From Mobilicoccus sp032056465 (lineage in GTDB: Bacteria; Actinomycetota; Actinomycetes; Actinomycetales; Dermatophilaceae), in assembly GCF_032056465.1 (NCBI RefSeq), contig NZ_DAMBCL010000007.1: a stretch of DNA of 64,000 nt; one strand, 5' to 3'. The position numbers and the translations under genes were made by a program. Positions 7,764 through 15,691 of the stretch are shown piece by piece. The first letter of the stretch is position 1. Each line of letters opens with the position of its first letter. The notes under the pieces are model-generated. The model made no database searches. It was not told the origin of the DNA and was given only the letters and a program-made list of their open reading frames with translations.

Positions 7764-9074
7764 TCAGGCCCGCGGGTGGGCCTGGGTGTAGGACCGCAAC
7801 AGCCGATCCGTCGACACATGAGTGTAGATCTGCGTCGTCGACAGGCTCGCATGCCCCAGGAGCTCCTGCACGGTGCGCAGGTCGGCGCCCCCCTCCACCA
7901 GGTGGGTCGCGGCGGAGTGGCGGAGGCCGTGGGGGGAGAGGTCGGGGACCCCGGCCGCAGAGGTCGCCGCGTGGACGACCTCGCGCACCCGCCGAGCGTC
8001 GAGGCGACCGCCGCGTGCGCCGACGAACAGCGCCGGGCCGCTGCGGCTCGTCGCCAACGCCGGGCGTCCGAGCCCCATCCAGTCGCGGACCGCGTCCCGG
8101 GCGGGGACACCGAACGGCACGACCCGCTCCTTGTCGCCCTTCCCGAGGAACCGCGCCGTGCGTTCGTCGAGATCGAGGTCGTCCACGTCGAGGCCCACGA
8201 GTTCGCCCACCCGGCACCCCGTCGCGTAGAGCAACTCGAGCACGGCGCGGTCCCGCAGGACGGTGGCCACGGCAGTGGGACTCCCGCCTCCGGACTCGCG
8301 GTGCCGGTCGACGGGCGGCGTCTCGGCCCTCGGCCGTTCTGCGAGGTCGGTCGGGTGTGTGGCGTGGTCGGCGGCCCCGGTGCCCACCCGCGTCTCGCCT
8401 CGGGTGCCCACGCTCGTCCGGCCACCCGCGCTCACCTCGCCGGCGGCGGCGTCGAGGAGGGTCTCGACCTGGTCCGCACGAAGGACGCCGGGCAGGTGGC
8501 GACCGCGTTTCGGGGTGACGAGGCGGGCCGCGACATCGGTGTCGAGATACCCCTGGCGGGCGGCCCAGCGGGTGAACGCCCGCGCCGAGGCGGAATGGCG
8601 CGCGATCGTCGCCCTCGACTCGCCACGGGCGGCGCCCTCGGCGAGCCAGGCCCGTAGGACGGGCAGCGTCAACGACCGGAGGCCGTCATCGGCCCCGGCC
8701 GCGGTTCGTGCGAAGGCGAGCAACGCGGCGACGTCGTGTCGGTACCCACGCACGGTGTGGGGAGAACGGCCCCGCTCGGCATGCAGGTGGCGGACGAACA
8801 GCTCGGTCACCGCATCGTCCGGCGCGTCGCCGTCGCCCCGCGTGTCACCCGTCGCGGTGGCACCCGCCGACGCTCGGGCGGACTCGGGAGGAGCTGCGGG
8901 CGCCCCCGGGTCCCCGGACGCCGCTGAACCGCCGTCGGCCGCCTCGGGGAACGGCGGCACGGAGGTCGCGGGGGTCTCGTCGTCGATGGACACGCCTTCA
9001 CGGTCGCAGAGCCACCGGCCCGCGCCAAGCACCCCGCGTCCCCGATCCGACTCGGCGTGCGGCTGGGTGGCCAC
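7764..9074 (-). CDS. xerC: Tyrosine recombinase XerC with long insertion
   Basis: XerC cuts dif with XerD to resolve chromosome dimers. All catalytic residues are present: Arg 288 (GCRVGE), Lys 312 (GKGDKER), His 382 and Arg 385 (HGLRHS), His 408 (LGHAS) and the nucleophile Tyr 417 (IYTHV). The core-binding domain spans about residues 88-185. At 436 residues it is far longer than the usual roughly 300. An extra N-terminal 85 residues are Ala/Pro/Ser-rich. An insertion of about 55 residues (214-268, Gly/Thr/Arg-rich) splits the start of the catalytic domain. A later start is possible since no strong ribosome site precedes 9074. It starts 10 bases after dprA, so it is probably cotranscribed. 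Confidence 0.92.
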   Translation of the reverse strand: MATQPHAESDRGRGVLGAGRWLCDREGVSIDDETPATSVPPFPEAADGGSAASGDPGAPAAPPESARASAGATATGDTRGDGDAPDDAVTELFVRHLHAERGRSPHTVRGYRHDVAALLAFARTAAGADDGLRSLTLPVLRAWLAEGAARGESRATIARHSASARAFTRWAARQGYLDTDVAARLVTPKRGRHLPGVLRADQVETLLDAAAGEVSAGGRTSVGTRGETRVGTGAADHATHPTDLAERPRAETPPVDRHRESGGGSPTAVATVLRDRAVLELLYATGCRVGELVGLDVDDLDLDERTARFLGKGDKERVVPFGVPARDAVRDWMGLGRPALATSRSGPALFVGARGGRLDARRVREVVHAATSAAGVPDLSPHGLRHSAATHLVEGGADLRTVQELLGHASLSTTQIYTHVSTDRLLRSYTQAHPRA

Positions 9075-9083
9075 GTCACACCG

Positions 9084-10490
9084 TCACGACACCAGGCGCC
9101 AACCGTGTTCGGTGCGGCAGGCATGACCGAGGATTTCCAGCCGACCGAGGGCGGCACGGACCGTCGCCTCGGTCTCCCCCGCGCCCACGGCGAGCTCGTC
9201 GACCTCGGCACCCCTGCGTCGCGGGAGGGCGTCGAAGACCCGGCGATCCGGCCCTTCCAAGCCGTCCCCCGCCCGAGCCGGGACGTGGGTGTCCGGGGCG
9301 AGGTCCTGGCCCATGACGCCGATGAGCTCGACGACCTCGGGGGCGTCGGTGACGAGCTGCGCCATGCCGGACCGGATCATCTCGTGGCACCCCACCGAGG
9401 CCATCGACGTGATGGGTCCGGGCACGGCGAGGACCACCCGGTGGTGGGCGGCGGCGGTACCGGCCGTGTTCCGCGAACCCGACCGACGACCGGCCTCCAC
9501 GACGACCGTGCCGAGGGTCATCGTGGCGATGAGGCGGTTGCGCAGCAGGAACCGGGATCGCAGCGATGTCGATCCTGGTGGCATCTCGCTGATGAGGGCA
9601 CCGGTCTGCGCCACGTGCCCGAGCAGTCGATGGTGCGCCGCGGGGTACGGTCGGTCGACCCCGCCGGCGAGGACCGCGACCGTCGTCCCGCGGACGGCGA
9701 GGACCCCACGGTGTGCCGCTGCGTCGATGCCGAAGGCGCCACCGCTCACGACCGTGACGTCGCGTTCGGCGAGCCCGGCGGCCAGGTCCGCGGCCACCGT
9801 CTCGCCGTAGGCGGTGGCGGCCCGGGCGCCGACGACCGCGACCGAGCGCCGCGTCACCGCCCCGAGCGACGCCGGTCCGCGCACCCACAGGACGTGCGGT
9901 GGGCATGCGAGATCGTCCAGGCCGCTGGGCCATTCGGCCTCGCCCGGGGTGACGAGACGGGCGTCGCAGGCGGCGGTGTCGTCGAGGATCGCCGTGAGTT
10001 CGAGCCGGGCGAGGCGCGGCTTGAACCGGTCGAGGGCGCTCTCACCACGAGTGAGCAAGGTCTCCAGGGCGGTCACAGCGCCCAGCTCACGGACGAGCCC
10101 GGCCGCGACGGGGTCGCCCGGTTCGGCGAGCCCGCTCCACACGACGCGGGCGAGCACCTCGGGGTCCAGCCCGTCGAGCCCGGCCTCGACGGCCGAGAGC
10201 ACGGGGTGGGCGAGACGGGGCAGGGCAGGCGCCGTCGCCGTCGGAACCGCGGCGGACGAGCTGCTCGACGTCGTCGACCGGGACGATCGGGTCGTAGGTG
10301 GGGGCGCGCTCGGGGGTGGAGACGGGCTCGCGACGGACGGGGTGGTCCGGGTCGTCGAGCCGCCCGACGTGGGCGACGGGCCGGGTGCGGGCGCCGTGGC
10401 CCGGGCGGGCGAGGTGTTCGCGGTCGGGGTCGTGGCACGAGGACCGGCTGGGGTCGCCGGATCGGGCGGGGTGAGAGGTGAGGCGGGCAC
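9084..10490 (-). CDS. dprA: DNA-processing protein DprA (Smf)
   Basis: DprA loads RecA onto incoming single-stranded DNA during transformation. The Rossmann-type core is clear: RSVAVVGARAATAYGE, VVSGGAFGIDAAAHRG, VLAGGVDRPYP and SEMPPG. A winged-helix-like C-terminal domain follows (VFDALPRRRGAEVDELA). The GTG start at 10490 has GGAAGGA at good spacing. The first 90 or so residues read as a Pro/Ser/Thr-rich string in this frame. A different frame of the same bases (about 10235-10470) has the higher third-position GC expected of coding DNA here, so the N-terminus may be misread. The core identification is secure. Confidence 0.92.
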   Translation of the reverse strand: MPASPLTPPDPATPAGPRATTPTANTSPARATAPAPGPSPTSGGSTTRTTPSVASPSPPPSAPPPTTRSSRSTTSSSSSAAVPTATAPALPRLAHPVLSAVEAGLDGLDPEVLARVVWSGLAEPGDPVAAGLVRELGAVTALETLLTRGESALDRFKPRLARLELTAILDDTAACDARLVTPGEAEWPSGLDDLACPPHVLWVRGPASLGAVTRRSVAVVGARAATAYGETVAADLAAGLAERDVTVVSGGAFGIDAAAHRGVLAVRGTTVAVLAGGVDRPYPAAHHRLLGHVAQTGALISEMPPGSTSLRSRFLLRNRLIATMTLGTVVVEAGRRSGSRNTAGTAAAHHRVVLAVPGPITSMASVGCHEMIRSGMAQLVTDAPEVVELIGVMGQDLAPDTHVPARAGDGLEGPDRRVFDALPRRRGAEVDELAVGAGETEATVRAALGRLEILGHACRTEHGWRLVS

Positions 10491-10531
10491 GAGGGGGTCC
10501 TTCCGTGGTCGATGGTGCGGCGTGGAGGGGC

Positions 10532-12067
10532 TCAGGCCGCCAGGCCCGCCTGGGTGCGGAGGCCGAGGGCGATGCCGACGTCGTCACGGCCGGGCTCCTC
10601 GGCGCCGTGGAGGTCGGCGAGGGTCCACGCGATCCGGAGGACGCGGTCGTACCCGCGGAGGGTGAGCATGCCCCGGTCGAGGGCGCGGTCGAGATCGCCG
10701 GTGACGTGCGTCGGAAGTCGCAGCCCGGGGCCGCGCAGGACGGGGCCGGGCACGTGTGCGTTGAGATGTCTGCCCACGGCGGCCAGGCGCGTCCGCTGCG
10801 CATCTCGCGCCCTCGCGACGCGTTCGGCGACGACCGCGGTCGGTTCTCCCCCGCCCTCGGCGAGCCCGGGGCGGGTGACGGCGGCGACGCGGATCTGAAG
10901 ATCGACGCGATCGAGGAGGGGGCCGACGAGCTTGCCGAGGTAGTCGCGCCGTGCCCGTGGCGAGCACGAGCAGTCCAACCCCTTGCCGTGGGCCTTGCCG
11001 CACGGGCAGGGGTTCGCGGCGAGCACGAGTTGGAACCTCGCGGGGAACCGCGCCGCCGAGCGCTGCCGCGCCACGGTGACCTCGCCGGATTCGAGGGGCT
11101 GACGGAGCGACTGCAGCACCGCGGCGGAGAACTCGGGGCTCTCGTCGAGGAACAGCACCCCCGCGTGGGCCTGGGAGATGAGCCCGGGCCGCACGACCCC
11201 GCTCCCGCCCCCGATGACTGCGGCGGGGGAGGCGTGATGGTGCGGGGCGACGAACGGCGGTCGCCGGATGAGCTGCCCCCCGGCGAGCAGGCCGAGGACC
11301 GAGTGGACCGCCGACACCTCGAGCGCGTCGTCGTCGCCCAGCTCCGGCAGGAGGCCCGGCAGGCACTCGGCGAGCATCGTCTTACCCGCCCCGGGCGGTC
11401 CGATAAGGATGAGGTGGTGGCCGCCGGCGGCGGCCACCTCGAGCGCGAGGCGGGCCTCGGGTTGACCCACGACCTCCCCCAGATCCCGGTGACGCGGTGG
11501 CAGGGTGACGACCTCCGTCGGTGGCGACTCGTCCTCGATCTCGGCGCCCTTCTCGACGGCCTCGTGGCGACCGACGATCTGGGCCAGCGACGAGGCCCCG
11601 ATGACCTCGATGCCCGAGACGAGCGCGGCCTCGCGCATGTTGCCCACCGGCACGACGACCTTCTCGTAACCCGCCCGCCGCGCGGCGAGGACGAGCGGCA
11701 GGACCCCGGCCACCGATCGCACGGACCCGTCCAGACCCAGCTCTCCGAGGTGCACGATCTCGTCGACGACCCGCCCCGACACCTTCTCGGCCGCCACGAG
11801 GACTGCGATCGCGATGCCCAGGTCGAAATGAGAACCCATCTTGGGCAACGAGGCCGGGGACAGGTTGACGGTGATGCGCCGGTTGGGGATCTCCAGTCCG
11901 CTGTTGCCGCCCGCGGCCTTGATCCGGTCCCCCGACTGCCGGCATGCGGCGTCGGGCAGACCCCCGATGACGAAGGCCGGGAGCCCCTGGACGATGTCGG
12001 CCTCGATGTCGACGGTGGCACCTCCGAGACCGACGAGCGTCACGCTCCTCGTCCGCCCGAGCCCCAT
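10532..12067 (-). CDS. comM: YifB/ComM-family Mg-chelatase-like AAA+ ATPase
   Basis: ComM is a hexameric AAA+ helicase that helps branch migration during natural transformation in Gram-negatives. The start MGLGRTRSVTLVGLGG at 12067 overlaps the yraN stop as TGATG, giving 511 residues. Seen features are the N-terminal ChlI-like domain (EADIVQGLPAFVIGGLPD), Walker A GPPGAGKTML, Walker B-type LFLDESPEF, and the C-terminal segment with a Cys cluster (NPCPCGKAHGKGLDCSC). Length and order match the family. It lies between yraN and dprA in one run, the usual actinobacterial arrangement. Its role outside competence is unproven. Confidence 0.93.
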   Translation of the reverse strand: MGLGRTRSVTLVGLGGATVDIEADIVQGLPAFVIGGLPDAACRQSGDRIKAAGGNSGLEIPNRRITVNLSPASLPKMGSHFDLGIAIAVLVAAEKVSGRVVDEIVHLGELGLDGSVRSVAGVLPLVLAARRAGYEKVVVPVGNMREAALVSGIEVIGASSLAQIVGRHEAVEKGAEIEDESPPTEVVTLPPRHRDLGEVVGQPEARLALEVAAAGGHHLILIGPPGAGKTMLAECLPGLLPELGDDDALEVSAVHSVLGLLAGGQLIRRPPFVAPHHHASPAAVIGGGSGVVRPGLISQAHAGVLFLDESPEFSAAVLQSLRQPLESGEVTVARQRSAARFPARFQLVLAANPCPCGKAHGKGLDCSCSPRARRDYLGKLVGPLLDRVDLQIRVAAVTRPGLAEGGGEPTAVVAERVARARDAQRTRLAAVGRHLNAHVPGPVLRGPGLRLPTHVTGDLDRALDRGMLTLRGYDRVLRIAWTLADLHGAEEPGRDDVGIALGLRTQAGLAA

Positions 12068-12429
12068 CAGGCCACCCCGACGAGATGTTCCACGGTGGCC
12101 GGACCGTGGGGCGGACGCATGACCGCGACGACGTCGATGCGCACGTCCCGGGTGTCCGTCGAGGGGTGGGCCTCCACCCAGCAGCCCGCGAGACGCCGCA
12201 ACCGCGCGGCCTTGACGGGCGTCACCGCCACGGCCGGCCCCCCGAACTCCAGGCGCCTGCGGGTCTTCACCTCGCAGACGACGAGACATCCGCCCTCCCG
12301 GGCGACGAGGTCGATCTCGCCGACCTCGCACCGCCAGTTGCGGTCGAGAACCTCGAGACCCGCCTCGGTCAGATACCGCGCAGCCAGACGCTCCCCGTAC
12401 TCACCGAGGGCCCGTCGTCGATCAGCCAT
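12067..12429 (-). CDS. yraN: YraN family (UPF0102) putative nuclease
   Basis: This 120-residue protein has the UPF0102 fold of restriction-endonuclease type. Visible motifs are GEYGERLAARYL near the N-terminus, then GEIDLVARE and VCEVKTRR, which together give the E-x-D ... E-x-K pattern of that superfamily. The biochemical role is not established. Its stop overlaps the start of comM as TGATG, implying translational coupling. It is 140 bases downstream of the DUF2469 gene, a gap that may hold a promoter. Confidence 0.93.
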   Translation of the reverse strand: MADRRRALGEYGERLAARYLTEAGLEVLDRNWRCEVGEIDLVAREGGCLVVCEVKTRRRLEFGGPAVAVTPVKAARLRRLAGCWVEAHPSTDTRDVRIDVVAVMRPPHGPATVEHLVGVA

Positions 12430-12569
12430 GACCTCACCTCCGACGCCAGCCTCGCGGCAGGCGTCCGCGTGGGCGGCCGCACCGAGGGCGGGTGTGGACA
12501 GCGGCGGTGACGCCGTGGGGCTGTGGAGGACAGACGCTCAGCGACGGTCGGAGCGCAGACGCGGCCGCG

Positions 12570-12887
12570 TCAGAACTTGCCGTCCTCCGGCACCTCGAGG
12601 TCGCTCTTGGCCAGTTCCTCGATGTTGACGTCCTTGAAGGTGACGACGCGGACGTTCTTGACGAACCGCGCCGGGCGGTAGACGTCCCACACCCAGGCGT
12701 CGGACATGCTCACGTCGAAGTAGACCTCGCCGGAATCCGACCGGACCTTCACGTCGACCGCGTTGCACAGGTAGAAGCGACGCTCGGTCTCGACGACATG
12801 GGTGAACAGCCCGACGACGTCCCGGTACTCGCGATAGAGCTGCAGCTCCATCTCGGTCTCGTACTTCTCGAGGTCCTCGGAACTCAT
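12570..12887 (-). CDS. DUF2469 conserved actinobacterial protein
   Basis: A 105-residue acidic soluble protein found throughout actinobacteria between rnhB and yraN. It begins MSSEDLEKYETEMELQLYRE and includes the strongly conserved core YRDVVGLFTHVVETERRFYL. There is no signal peptide or membrane segment, and no known reaction. Its start overlaps the rnhB stop by four bases (ATGA), so it is translated from the rnhB message. Identity of the family is firm, and function is unknown. Confidence 0.93.
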   Translation of the reverse strand: MSSEDLEKYETEMELQLYREYRDVVGLFTHVVETERRFYLCNAVDVKVRSDSGEVYFDVSMSDAWVWDVYRPARFVKNVRVVTFKDVNIEELAKSDLEVPEDGKF

Positions 12888-13891
12888 GACACCTTCCCCT
12901 TCACCGGTCCATCATCGCCCACGTCGGCCCGCACCTCGAACTCCGCCCCGTCGGCCTCCTCGCTCCGTCCCGGGTCGCGTGGCGCCACCGGCGCCTCCCC
13001 CATGAGCCTCCATGAGCGACGGTGGAGTTCGCAGGGGCCGTGTTCGAGGAGCGCGGCCCGGTGCTCGGGCGCCGCGTACCCCTTGTTGACCGCCCAACCA
13101 TAGTGCGGGTGGACGCCTGCGAGCTCGACCATCCGGGCATCGCGCTCGACCTTGGCGAGGATGCTCGCCGCGGCGACGCTCGAACACGCCATGTCGGCCT
13201 TGATACGGGTGCGGACGGGCGGGACCGGCACGTCCGGCCACGGGGGTGGCGGCCCGAGGTCGAACAGCGCCTCCTCGGCGGCGCGGCCGGTGAGCCAGTC
13301 GTGCTTGCCGTCGAGGATCACCACGTCGGGAACGAGGCCGCACGCCCCCAGCGCCCGCAGGCCGGCGAGACGGAGCGCGGCGAGGATCCCGAACGTGTCG
13401 ATCTCCTCGGGGCTCGCGTGCCCGACGCCGTGGCCGTGCGCCCACCTCCGGACGCGCGGCGCGAGGCGCTCGCGGATGGAGGGCGTGAGGAGCTTGGAGT
13501 CCCTCACCCCGCTGGGTGCGCTGCGCGTCGTCGCGGTGACGACGACGACCCCCACGGAGACCGGCCCGGCCAATGCCCCTCGGCCCACCTCGTCCATGCC
13601 TGCGACGAGCACGTGGCCCTCGCGGGCGAGAGTCCGTTCGACCCGTAGCGACGGCGTCCTCGCAGGACCGGGGCGCCGTCCCCCTCCACGGCCACCGCCG
13701 GCCACGCGGGCGGTGGGAACCACCGGGGGCACGGGAACTCCCGACGGACCGGACCCCTGCGCTGACGCGGGCGGTCCGGTGAGCGCGGCCCTCCCGAGGA
13801 TCCCCGGACCGACGACGGCCTCGGGGTCCTCGGCGGTCACGACGTCCCCGAGGTCACCGGACCCGGCCTCAGGGCCGATCGACGTGCTCAC
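12884..13891 (-). CDS. rnhB: Ribonuclease HII with N-terminal extension
   Basis: RNase HII removes RNA from RNA-DNA hybrids and single ribonucleotides in DNA. The catalytic set is present: AGMDEVGRGALAGPV supplies Asp and Glu, VVILDGKHDWL the next Asp, and KADMACSSVAAASILAKVERD the last. The GTG at 13891 overlaps the lepB stop as GTGA and gives 335 residues. The catalytic domain starts only after about 105 residues of low-complexity Gly/Pro/Ala sequence, so a later start (several GTG codons exist before the core) is possible. It lies between lepB and DUF2469 and is probably cotranscribed with both. Confidence 0.92.
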   Translation of the reverse strand: MSTSIGPEAGSGDLGDVVTAEDPEAVVGPGILGRAALTGPPASAQGSGPSGVPVPPVVPTARVAGGGRGGGRRPGPARTPSLRVERTLAREGHVLVAGMDEVGRGALAGPVSVGVVVVTATTRSAPSGVRDSKLLTPSIRERLAPRVRRWAHGHGVGHASPEEIDTFGILAALRLAGLRALGACGLVPDVVILDGKHDWLTGRAAEEALFDLGPPPPWPDVPVPPVRTRIKADMACSSVAAASILAKVERDARMVELAGVHPHYGWAVNKGYAAPEHRAALLEHGPCELHRRSWRLMGEAPVAPRDPGRSEEADGAEFEVRADVGDDGPVKGKVS

Positions 13892-14739
13892 GGCGTGTCG
13901 GTCTCCGTCGGCGCAGGCGGACCCGACGGCACGGGCGGACCAGACGGCACGGGCGGACCCGTGGGAGCGGGCGTCGAGGCCGGGGTGGGGATGCTCGCGA
14001 ACGTCTCCTGGGGTACCCCGAGCCAGGTGAGTCGCTCCAGCGGCCAGACCACGGCGAAGGCGCGCCCGACGATGTGATCGATCGGCACGGACCCGACCAT
14101 CCCGAGGTCCCCGTCGCCCTCCTGGTAGCGGGAGTCGCGGGAGTCCGACCGGTGATCGCCCATCACCCACACCCGTCCCGCGGGCACGGTCACGTCGAAC
14201 TCGACGTCACTGGGGGTGTCACCGGAGTGCAGGTAGGGCTCGTCGATGGGGGTGCCGTTGATCGAGACACGGCCGTCGACGGTGCAGCACCGGACGTGGT
14301 CGCCGGGAAGACCGACGACCCGCTTGATGAGGTGGTTGCCCTCGTCCTCGGGGAGCAGCCCCACCCAGGTGAGGGCCTCGTTGATGCGTTCGCCGATCCC
14401 CTCCTGGCGGGGGGCCTCGACGGTGGGGTCCAACCATCCGCCGGGGTCGACGAAGACGACGACGTCGCCACGCTGCAGCTGGAACGGGGACGGGGTGAGC
14501 TTGCTGACGAGGACCCGGTCGTCACGCACGAGCGTGTTCATCATCGACGCCGAGGGGATCCAGAAGGTCTGGACCAGCCACGTCTTGGCGACGAGGGAGA
14601 GCACCACCGCGAGGGAGACGATGATGACGATCTCCTTGACGAACGCCAACACCCCGTGCAGGAACGCGCCGCCCGGGGCCTCACCCGTCGGCGGCCCTGG
14701 CTGCCCGGGGCGCCCCCCGGTCTCGTGCGGTCGGCTCAT
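13888..14739 (-). CDS. lepB: Signal peptidase I
   Basis: LepB cleaves signal peptides on the outer face of the membrane. One membrane segment is seen near residues 34-52 (VKEIVIIVSLAVVLSLVA). The catalytic Ser 65 lies in IPSASMM and the general-base Lys 139 in HLIKRVVGLPGD. The C-terminal box VMGDHRSDSRDSR is present. A Pro-rich tail of about 45 residues ends the protein. The ATG at 14739 has AGGA at 5 to 8 bases and gives 283 residues. An in-frame ATG at 14760 is also possible. rnhB overlaps its stop. The rplS terminator lies upstream, so lepB probably has its own promoter between 14740 and 14950. Confidence 0.95.
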   Translation of the reverse strand: MSRPHETGGRPGQPGPPTGEAPGGAFLHGVLAFVKEIVIIVSLAVVLSLVAKTWLVQTFWIPSASMMNTLVRDDRVLVSKLTPSPFQLQRGDVVVFVDPGGWLDPTVEAPRQEGIGERINEALTWVGLLPEDEGNHLIKRVVGLPGDHVRCCTVDGRVSINGTPIDEPYLHSGDTPSDVEFDVTVPAGRVWVMGDHRSDSRDSRYQEGDGDLGMVGSVPIDHIVGRAFAVVWPLERLTWLGVPQETFASIPTPASTPAPTGPPVPSGPPVPSGPPAPTETDTP

Positions 14740-14954
14740 ACGTCCTGTCGTCCTCGTCATCGTCGCTCTCGTAGGTCGGCACTCGGACGGCGCACCGTCG
14801 GTGCGTCGCGGCCCACGGCGGACGAGGCTCAGCGACCGTCGTCCGTGAACGGACGACGACGGGACCCCGACCCACCGGGAACCGTACCCCGTTCGCGCGA
14901 CACGCCGCGTCCCGGACCCCCTGCGGAGCCCCGGGCAGGCCGCGCCCGAACACG

Positions 14955-14992
14955 ACGGCGCCCCGGCCGACGAGGTCGGTCCGGGGCGCCGT
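14955..14992 (-). terminator. rplS terminator hairpin
   Basis: A left arm of 17 bases starting ACGGCGCCCCGG pairs with a right arm ending CCGGGGCGCCGT, with a single bulged T and a 3-base loop GAG. It lies 30 bases past the rplS stop and before lepB. This is one of the strongest hairpins in the window. Confidence 0.8.
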
Positions 14993-15022
14993 AGCGACGT
15001 GCGTGCCGCGCGAACCGGCAGG

Positions 15023-15364
15023 TCAGCGCTTCTCGCGGATCTTCGCGGCCTTGCCGCGCAGGTTGCGCAGGTAGTACAGCTTGGCGCGACGGACGTCACC
15101 GCGGGTGACGACCTCGATCTTCTCGACGACCGGCGTGTGCAGCGGGAACGTGCGCTCCACGCCGACACCGAAGCTCACCTTGCGGACGGTGTAGGTCTCG
15201 CCGACGCCACCGCCGTGGCGGCGGATGACGACGCCCTGGAAGACCTGCACACGGGTGCGGTTTCCTTCGATGACCCGCACGTGGACCTTGACGGTGTCCC
15301 CCGCGCGGAACTCGGGGATGTCGGTGCGCAGGTTGGCCTGGTCGACCATGTCGAGCTTGTGCAT
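15023..15364 (-). CDS. rplS: 50S ribosomal protein L19
   Basis: L19 sits at the 30S-50S interface. The 113-residue product starts MHKLDMVDQANLRTDIPEF and holds the family core GDTVKVHVRVIEGNRTRVQ and FQGVVIRRHGGG, ending with the basic RNA-binding tail RGKAAKIREKR. Length is normal. It is transcribed alone, with a 327-base spacer in front and a strong terminator behind. rplS normally follows trmD in bacteria, and here it follows the trmD-GNAT fusion. Confidence 0.97.
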   Translation of the reverse strand: MHKLDMVDQANLRTDIPEFRAGDTVKVHVRVIEGNRTRVQVFQGVVIRRHGGGVGETYTVRKVSFGVGVERTFPLHTPVVEKIEVVTRGDVRRAKLYYLRNLRGKAAKIREKR

Positions 15365-15691
15365 GACGCGTTCGCTTTCTCGGCGGTGCCACGGGTCACC
15401 CCGGATGGGTGTCGAGACGATGCGTCGATCGGCCGCATGCGCCCGGAGGACCGCCCGCGAGGGGCGGTCGATGTGTGGGCTGCACGTCCCCCCGTGGTAG
15501 GGGCCGTGAGGAGATGACGCGGTGATCCATCTTGCCAGAGGAGCCGCCCTCCCCGGAAATCGGAGGCAGTCGTCGGGCCCCCTTCGCCGTCCCGCCTTCA
15601 TCTCGGACCGGAGGTGGTTCTCGGGCCGGAGGCTGTGGGCCCCGGCCCGAGCCCTCCCCTCCGGATCGAGGGGAAGGGGTGGGCCGTCGTG
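15365..15691. other. Spacer between trmD-GNAT and rplS
   Basis: There is no coding region of its own in these 327 bases. It holds the likely terminator of the trmD operon (15620-15651), a second smaller GC hairpin near 15655-15680, and presumably the rplS promoter. No confident -35/-10 pair is visible. Confidence 0.5.
15620..15651 (-). terminator. Probable terminator of the rpsP-khpA-rimM-trmD operon
   Basis: CTCGGGCCGG at 15620-15629 pairs perfectly with CCGGCCCGAG at 15642-15651 around a 12-base loop, about 40 bases past the trmD-GNAT stop. No U-tract follows. Confidence 0.5.

Noticed and set aside
7764..9074. Phage or island integrase
   Set aside because: The gene sits in the conserved dprA-xerC-rpsB neighbourhood and there are no attachment repeats or phage genes around it.
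10478..12628. Long open frame on the plus strand opposite comM and dprA
   Set aside because: It is antisense to two clear family members, rich in Arg/Gly/Asp, and shows no domain. In such GC-rich DNA long opposite frames are expected.
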